64,000 nt of DNA from Branchiostoma floridae (lineage: Eukaryota > Chordata > Leptocardii > Amphioxiformes > Branchiostomatidae). Made by a program: the position numbers and the translations under genes. Below are positions 59,310 through 64,000 of this stretch, one piece after another. Each line of letters begins with the position of its first letter. The stretch's first letter is position 1. The notes beneath the pieces are model-generated. The model saw only the letters and a list, made by a program, of their open reading frames with translations. It was not told the origin of the DNA and ran no database searches. The stretch lies in contig NC_049981.1 in NCBI RefSeq assembly GCF_000003815.2, forward strand, positions 27,642,742 through 27,706,741, read 5' to 3'.

Positions 59310-60621
59310 GGTGAAGTCTATGACCTGCCAGTGATTTGGTCATCGGATAAAGTTCACCGACTTGGCAAACTCAAATGTCCCTGACATTGTTGAGATGCTA
59401 AGCATAGTGAGTCCAGGTACCTATCGTTGTTTGAAGGTCGGTGACTCTACAAGTCTTAGTCTAATGACAGTTGATTAATGGCATCTTGCAGTTAATACAT
59501 GCCACAAAGTGACTTGGAACGCCCAGCTGCACCGGCGGTGTGGCGACCGCACTATTGACTACCATGACCAACTATTTTATTCATGACCAACTTGCACATC
59601 GAAGTTCCCAAAATGTATGGATGCAGAAATTTTATGGCATGAAGAGTAAGACGCAAATGTCCAAATTTGCGCCAGGTGCCCTCACCGGGAGTCGAAGCTC
59701 GGAGTGGATTTATACACAAGAAAACTCGACTTGCCTGCACCTTTAGACCGACTTGAGCTAGCCTGACTAAAATCGCGCCCCTAGCGGCCGGCCCTACGAT
59801 TGCCGCCGCCCTAGAGGAGGGGATCATAAGCCCAGCCAACGAGAGCTTGTGTAAACACAAGCTAGACTTGAGCATGGTTTAGCATTTACTCAATTGTGGT
59901 ATTTAGGTTGGCTAATTTGGCATTTTTACCTTGCATTGTTTTCTCATTAATGAATTAAGAAATAGTATTGAGTAAGGAGTATTGATGAAAGAATTCTAAA
60001 TCTAATTTTGGGGGCCATATGGATGACGTCATAAGGTTTTATTGCCCCTAATATCAGATATGACGAAAGCTACAAACTCACGCTTGCGCAACGTGATTAT
60101 CTTCTAATGATATGTAGCTATTAGAAAATAATTGTTTTCATCTAATTAAAAAATTACTTCTCCAAGCCTCCATAGACATGTATGTTTGTGAATACTACAT
60201 ATATTGCGCCACCACATTGTATGCATTCGCAGCTGATCTAATCAGAAAACGATCTTATTTCGGCGCCAATGCAGGTGACGCCAACGTAGTTGTCATATTT
60301 CTAGTGTACACGAGCATATAGAATAACTGGGATTTCTTGTCAGATAGTTAGACATAACGACCAACCTTAAGTATGGCGAAACGATTATAAGTGGCAGTGC
60401 TAGCGCTGTTGTTGCGTTTAAGCAATAATATTAGCGCAAGACAACTTTCGCAAACCTGTCGCAATTTTTAAGATTGTGCGTCTGTATCTAAAGAAAATCA
60501 CCACAACTTAGAAAGTGAAATTATGTTTAAAACTAAGTAACACTGTTACACCACAGAAAGCTTTCATATTATGAAAATTCTTTGAACAGGCCGTAAAATT
60601 GACTTAAGCCAGCAATCTTAC
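59310..60621. other. Upstream region of IgGFc-binding gene 2
   Basis: Non-coding sequence between the proximal and distal first exons. It contains the inverted match to 54395-54490 at 60205-60290 and a perfect 20-base palindrome AGCTTGTGTAAACACAAGCT near 59845. It would be intron if the distal first exon is used. Confidence 0.5.
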
Positions 60622-60679
60622 CTGGAAGGCAGCAGATACAGGTTGACAGGACCACCAGAGACAGAACCATACGCGTCAT
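60622..60679 (-). CDS. Additional signal-peptide first exon (alternative for IgGFc-binding gene 2, or orphan duplicate)
   Basis: ATG at 60679 encodes MTRMVLSLVVLSTCICCLP and ends at a donor CCAG|GTAAGA in the same phase (G|) as exon 1 at 59309-59252. It also has the same length of 58 bases. The nearest compatible acceptor downstream is exon 2 at 58946. It could thus be an alternative first exon under its own promoter. It may instead be left from a tandem duplication whose other exons were lost. Confidence 0.7.
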
Positions 60680-62188
60680 TGTGGTCTCGACTGTACTTGG
60701 TACTGGCCCGGTTACCGGTGGAGCTCGCGTCGAGTTGGCAAACTCATAGCTAGCTTTGTAGCATTTCAGAAATGCTAAGTATTGTAGTGGCTTCAAGTGC
60801 ATATAACTAATTATTGTGTTTTGACCTGAACGTACAAATTGATTGATAGCATGCGCTGCTTACGAATAAAACGTCGCTTCAAGTATGTTGGAGTACACAA
60901 GAAGGGGATTGTTTGTGTTGGGTTACGTGGGCCATGGGGGTCTACACTGAATTCCATCCTCCACATACATGCCCTGCGGTCTACACATCACCAGTTACAA
61001 GTACGGATGGCGTGCAATTCTAGCTGAAGCCTTTATCAAGATTAACGTGCTCCACTTGCTCTGCTTCAGATACTAGCGGTTTCCCGTGCGGAATATTGTC
61101 CGAGCACTCGGTTTCCAGTGCTGATGCCGGCTTCAGTTTCCATTGCTGATGCCCGCTTTTCTAGTGCTGAGGATGCCCAGTTCTGACGAATTTTCAGCAC
61201 TGGATGTCCAGTATCTTCAGCACTCCGGGAACCAAGTGCTGAAAAGGGAGGGCGAAGCTTTCGCAGCCCGTAGAGTTGAGTAAACTCACTGTTCGGTGGG
61301 GGACAACTACATACCTATACGACACATGTGCCGCTTAGTAGCTCAGCTATTTGCAATACGTATGATATCTTGTAGACAACAGTTGAAAGGCAACATCATA
61401 TGTTGCAGCATATAAAACATTATAGAAGTGAACAGAATGGACGCTTATATGTGTTTCACATAAATGAATGAATGAAGACCTTTACTGCAAGACTTGAAAA
61501 GATTCAGTTAACAGATACAAAATGAAATGAATAGATAAAGGTTCAAACAAACAAACTCATTCAACCTTCCCCTTAATCAGTTACCTCCCGGGGCATTCCA
61601 GCAGTCATGTGGTAATATTATTTTATAGACTTGCCTGTCAGGGTGAAGTTTTCGCCCTATATAGGGCGTCGCCATGTATTCGCATGTAACATAATCAAGT
61701 AAGAACCCGTTTTTATCTTTAAATCTAAAAGCATCACTGCAGATGATGTAATTTTTGTTGTCTTCTTTGTCTTCGACATGATTAATAGTATATAGAAATA
61801 GCTTGTATTTTGGGTCATCTTGTGGGTTAGTCTTAGAAAAGATAAAGGTACTAACAGGTGACGTAATGATCAAGCTTCAGTGATTGTTCAACGTCACTGT
61901 GTAAATTTAAAACTCAAGGTTAGGTAGCATATGAAAATTCAGCTGAACGCTACATCACATGCAACAAAATATACATCTAGAGCAACGCTAGCGCTGTAAC
62001 AACTCTGAATATCTGACACAGTACTAAGGAAAGAAGATGCACAGTTTTTAAAAAGAAAATGTTTTTACGAAACATAATTACAGTTGTCAAAAACCACTAT
62101 GTTACTGGTATTGGGAACGTTATAGCATGTAAGATGTTCCCACACATTGCCATGGATTACATCGTCTGTATTAGACTGTCACGACTCC
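60680..62188. other. Intergenic region between the distal first exon and the third gene's last exon
   Basis: No confident gene. A cluster of AGTGCTGA/TCAGCACT words lies at about 61095-61245. A minus-strand frame at 61577-61873 (98 aa) shows no recognised motif. Confidence 0.45.
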
Positions 62189-62259
62189 TCAAGGCACCAG
62201 GTTCCTGCACCGGTTCTGTAGGCACGTTCTGTACTGGTCCCTGTTTCCAGCGCAGTTAC
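62189..62259 (-). CDS. Last exon of a third IgGFc-binding-domain gene (rest lost in the gap)
   Basis: 71 bases, the same length and phase as exon 10 of the two complete genes, preceded by acceptor CCTGTAG. It encodes GNCAGNRDQYRTCLQNRC then RNLVP and a TGA stop. It is nearly identical to gene 2 apart from D-to-G and the stop codon. The gene must continue upstream into the N run. After the gap, 63018-63045 (TATGAGCATAATATGGTATT) matches intron 7 of gene 2 (near 56265). Exons 8 and 9 are therefore expected within the gap. Confidence 0.85.
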
Positions 62260-62365
62260 CTACAGGGGATATGCATTAGGTTCAGGCAACTTTATCAAAT
62301 AAATGTAATGCATGGATCAAATGTTTTAAATTCTTCAGATTCTCTAGCTATGATTATTTTACTAG

Positions 62366-63017
62366 NNNNNNNNNNNNNNNNNNNNNNNNNNNNNNNNNNN
62401 NNNNNNNNNNNNNNNNNNNNNNNNNNNNNNNNNNNNNNNNNNNNNNNNNNNNNNNNNNNNNNNNNNNNNNNNNNNNNNNNNNNNNNNNNNNNNNNNNNNN
62501 NNNNNNNNNNNNNNNNNNNNNNNNNNNNNNNNNNNNNNNNNNNNNNNNNNNNNNNNNNNNNNNNNNNNNNNNNNNNNNNNNNNNNNNNNNNNNNNNNNNN
62601 NNNNNNNNNNNNNNNNNNNNNNNNNNNNNNNNNNNNNNNNNNNNNNNNNNNNNNNNNNNNNNNNNNNNNNNNNNNNNNNNNNNNNNNNNNNNNNNNNNNN
62701 NNNNNNNNNNNNNNNNNNNNNNNNNNNNNNNNNNNNNNNNNNNNNNNNNNNNNNNNNNNNNNNNNNNNNNNNNNNNNNNNNNNNNNNNNNNNNNNNNNNN
62801 NNNNNNNNNNNNNNNNNNNNNNNNNNNNNNNNNNNNNNNNNNNNNNNNNNNNNNNNNNNNNNNNNNNNNNNNNNNNNNNNNNNNNNNNNNNNNNNNNNNN
62901 NNNNNNNNNNNNNNNNNNNNNNNNNNNNNNNNNNNNNNNNNNNNNNNNNNNNNNNNNNNNNNNNNNNNNNNNNNNNNNNNNNNNNNNNNNNNNNNNNNNN
63001 NNNNNNNNNNNNNNNNN
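62366..63017. other. Assembly gap (652 Ns)
   Basis: Run of undetermined bases; frames called across it are meaningless. Confidence 1.
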
Positions 63018-63045
63018 TATGAGCATAATATGGTATTAGATATAC

Positions 63046-63539
63046 ACCCCCACCTAACTCCTTCTGCTTTTCCCCCTACCCGTTCTCCTTTTCCCCCGGA
63101 CTTCTCCTTAACCCCCGCTGTACTTCTGCTGTGCCCACAGTGCCCCCGTCCTTCTTCTTAGCCCCCGGTGTACTTCTGCTTGCTGCTTAACCCCCAATGG
63201 CCGCCGTCAACCCGAATTTCACGTAGTCGACACGAAAATCGTTCAGAAAGCAACAATAACGGGCGCGCCACGGAACATGAAATAGCCTATTCTCAATGAC
63301 ACATTTTGGGCCACCTTTCTGCCAAGTGGCGTTTCACAACTCCTTCACAGTCTTTACTTCAAAGGCTCGCCCTCTCGGTGAAGGGCGTATGCATCCGCCC
63401 CGTCAGCATCGGGTACTCACACGAAAGTCGTGCCTAAACACCCTGCACGGCAACGATACACGGTCTCATATAGCCTATGGTCTGGCAAACAATCTTGGCC
63501 ACCTCTCTACCAAGTGGCGTCGTACAAATCGCGTCTACA
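63046..63539. repeat. Pyrimidine-rich low-complexity sequence and a directly repeated GGCCACCT..CCAAGTGGCGT word
   Basis: 63046-63200 repeats CTTCTGCTT/TAACCCCCGGTGTACTT-like words. GGCCACCTTTCTGCCAAGTG (about 63310) and GGCCACCTCTCTACCAAGTG (about 63498) form a direct repeat about 190 bases apart. No gene is seen. Confidence 0.55.
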
Positions 63540-64000
63540 TTGATTACCAAGGCAATGAAGCGAATCAATCTTCTGAAGAGAATATCATATTTTGTTCCTC
63601 GGGGAACATTAGAAACTCTGTATGTCACTATGATTCGTCCATTACTTGAATATGCTGACATATTATATGTTTGGTGTGGCCTTCTCGGCAAAGATTGTGA
63701 TCTTCTTGAGTCTGTCCAGATAGCCGCGGCACGAGTTTGTACCGGAGCCATGAGAGGCACTAAACATGAGAGCTTGTTAGCCGAGGTTGCATGGGACGCA
63801 CTAGCGGACAGAAGGAAAAAGCACCAGTTGATTCAGTTTTGGAAAATTATGAATGGTCTCGCACCACTGTACTTACATAATATTATCCCACCACATATCG
63901 GTGATACGGTCCCTTACAACCTTCGCGCAAACCAAAACCTTACTTCCATTGCCTGTAAAACTGAAAAGTATAAAAGATCCTTCCTACCTTCAACTGTACT
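63540..64000 (+). mobile_element. 5'-truncated LINE reverse-transcriptase C-terminal fragment (CR1/Jockey-like)
   Basis: The frame is open from about 63540 to the window end. It begins ITKAMKRINLLKRISYFVPR, then LYVTMIRPLLEYADILYVW, LLESVQIAAARVCTGAMRGT and HQLIQFWKIMNGLAPLYL. This is the conserved thumb/C-terminal stretch of non-LTR reverse transcriptases (IRPxLEYA...W...LE..Q..A.R...G). The catalytic core is absent in the window, so it is a 5'-truncated or rearranged copy, unrelated to the LINE at 20710. Confidence 0.88.

Noticed and set aside
62059-63039. Long frames on both strands across 62.3-63.0 kb
   Set aside because: They consist mostly of gap Ns.

Overview
This is animal nuclear DNA. 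Genes are split by GT/AG introns, intergenic space is AT-rich and full of transposon fragments, and the coding exons read as animal families. A compact chordate-type CCDC6 and ATOH8, an IgGFc-binding-protein cluster, an animal DUF218 protein and many small repeats together suggest a lancelet (Branchiostoma) or a close invertebrate deuterostome. The species call is inference; the gene families are read directly from translated exons.

Layout. (1) 1-18.7 kb: the 5' coding exon of an ATOH8/Net bHLH factor (minus), then a complete nine-exon CCDC6 gene (minus; 399 aa when the exons are joined). CCDC6 intron 4 carries eight 65-bp tandem copies of the end of exon 4 with its splice donor. Its large first intron carries two small inverted-repeat elements. 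(2) 19.8-36.1 kb: two tandem copies of a segment. Copy B holds a complete eleven-exon gene for a 310-aa von Willebrand A (TerY-like, intact MIDAS) protein with a C-terminal hydrophobic tail. Copy A has lost the VWA exons, has a frameshift and an inverted scrap of exon 4, and is interrupted by a 5.3-kb full-length LINE with a 15-bp target-site duplication and by a 568-bp mariner element. (3) 37.6-40.2 kb: a four-exon DUF218 (YdcF/SanA/ElyC-like) protein of 248 aa. (4) 43.4-44.8 kb: a single-exon class A GPCR of 465 aa that looks like a peptide (QRFP/RFamide-type) receptor. (5) 46.8-62.3 kb: a cluster of secreted IgGFc-binding-domain genes. It has a decayed copy, two complete ten-exon genes arranged tail to tail (513 and 506 aa), an extra signal-peptide exon, and the last exon of a third gene that runs into a 652-base run of Ns. 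(6) 63.0-64.0 kb: low-complexity sequence and a 5'-truncated LINE reverse-transcriptase fragment.

The genes do not form an operon. ATOH8 and CCDC6 are conserved regulatory or cytoskeletal genes. The VWA and IgGFc-binding genes are local, recently duplicated families whose copies differ in transposon load and decay. Exon coordinates were joined by hand from splice signals, reading frame and comparison between paralogues; each joined gene keeps phase through every junction.
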